Origin: Bacteroidota bacterium
GTDB taxonomy: Bacteria; Bacteroidota; Bacteroidia; AKYH767-A; 2013-40CM-41-45
DNA: 64,000 nt
NCBI GenBank assembly: GCA_016713765.1
Contig: JADJON010000003.1
Location: 310,001-374,000, forward strand
Reading direction: 5' to 3'
The notes beneath the pieces are model-generated. The model was not told the DNA's origin. It searched no databases and was given only the letters and a program-made list of their open reading frames with translations. Of the stretch, positions 63,962-64,000 are shown piece after piece. Both the position numbers and the translations under genes were made by a program. How positions within the stretch are numbered: the first letter of the stretch is position 1; every line of letters begins with the position of its first letter.

Positions 63962-64000
63962 CGCTTTGTTTGCTCTTCATGATCCCGGATTAGGGGATCG

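Overview
The window is a piece of chromosome from a member of the Bacteroidota. Three things show this. Many genes carry the phylum's promoter -7 box (TAnnTTTG). Several secreted proteins end in a type IX secretion (T9SS) C-terminal sorting domain. SecD and SecF are fused, and the order rpmJ-rpsM-rpsK-rpsD-rpoA-rplQ-carA is the one usual in the phylum. Most of the window is GC-rich housekeeping sequence. Two AT-rich islets (about 28.0-28.9 and 33.1-34.6 kb) stand out.

Layout. 0-23 kb: tRNA-Gly, a T9SS surface protein, mutS, a SpoU-type RNA methyltransferase, an OmpA protein, deoxynucleoside kinase plus folK, sppA plus a PolX-like protein, tatA, secDF, two tiny membrane proteins, aconitase, an FAD/NAD(P)-binding protein, a lipoprotein MsrB, an FG-GAP T9SS protein and yajQ. 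23.2-25.6 kb: a non-coding composite repeat built of GC-rich palindromes. 25.6-27.8 kb: a FecA-like TonB receptor with a perfect operator-like inverted repeat at its promoter. 28.2-34.5 kb: an accessory region, described next. 34.7-47.7 kb: pheT, recG, a rhomboid protease, two T9SS proteins, pdhC and pdhA. 47.8-58.2 kb: a ten-gene nucleotide-sugar cluster. It supplies UDP-glucuronate, UDP-xylose, UDP-GlcNAcA-derived diamino uronic acids, UDP-Gal and dTDP-4-keto-6-deoxyglucose, and ends in a CpsB-type phosphatase. It has no glycosyltransferase or flippase. 58.2-64 kb: two envelope proteins, carA and the alpha-operon ribosomal genes.

The most unusual part is 28195-34538. Consecutive modules are bounded by inverse-complementary boxes of the form GTT...AAC: GTTAGCTGTA/TACAGCTAAC, GTTGCAC/GTGCAAC and GTTGTGTGC/GCACACAAC. 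Each module is followed by an imperfect hairpin shaped like an integron attC site. Module 1 holds one AT-rich gene for an unknown membrane protein. Module 2 holds a tyrosine recombinase overlapping an IS91-type HUH transposase. Module 3 holds a radical-SAM gene whose C-terminus has 13 cysteines, every one in a C-x-P motif; it is broken by a frameshift and has lost a cluster cysteine. The hairpin between modules 2 and 3 is interrupted by a decayed IS1182-type element with a 4-bp target duplication; removing it in silico restores the GTTGTGTGC core. The best reading is a cluster of attC-like cassettes without a classical integron integrase in view.

Three intergenic stretches also hold unusual repeats: degenerate 7-bp periodic arrays (1-137 and 11560-11747) and a 29-bp repeat present in direct and inverted copies (5130-5243).
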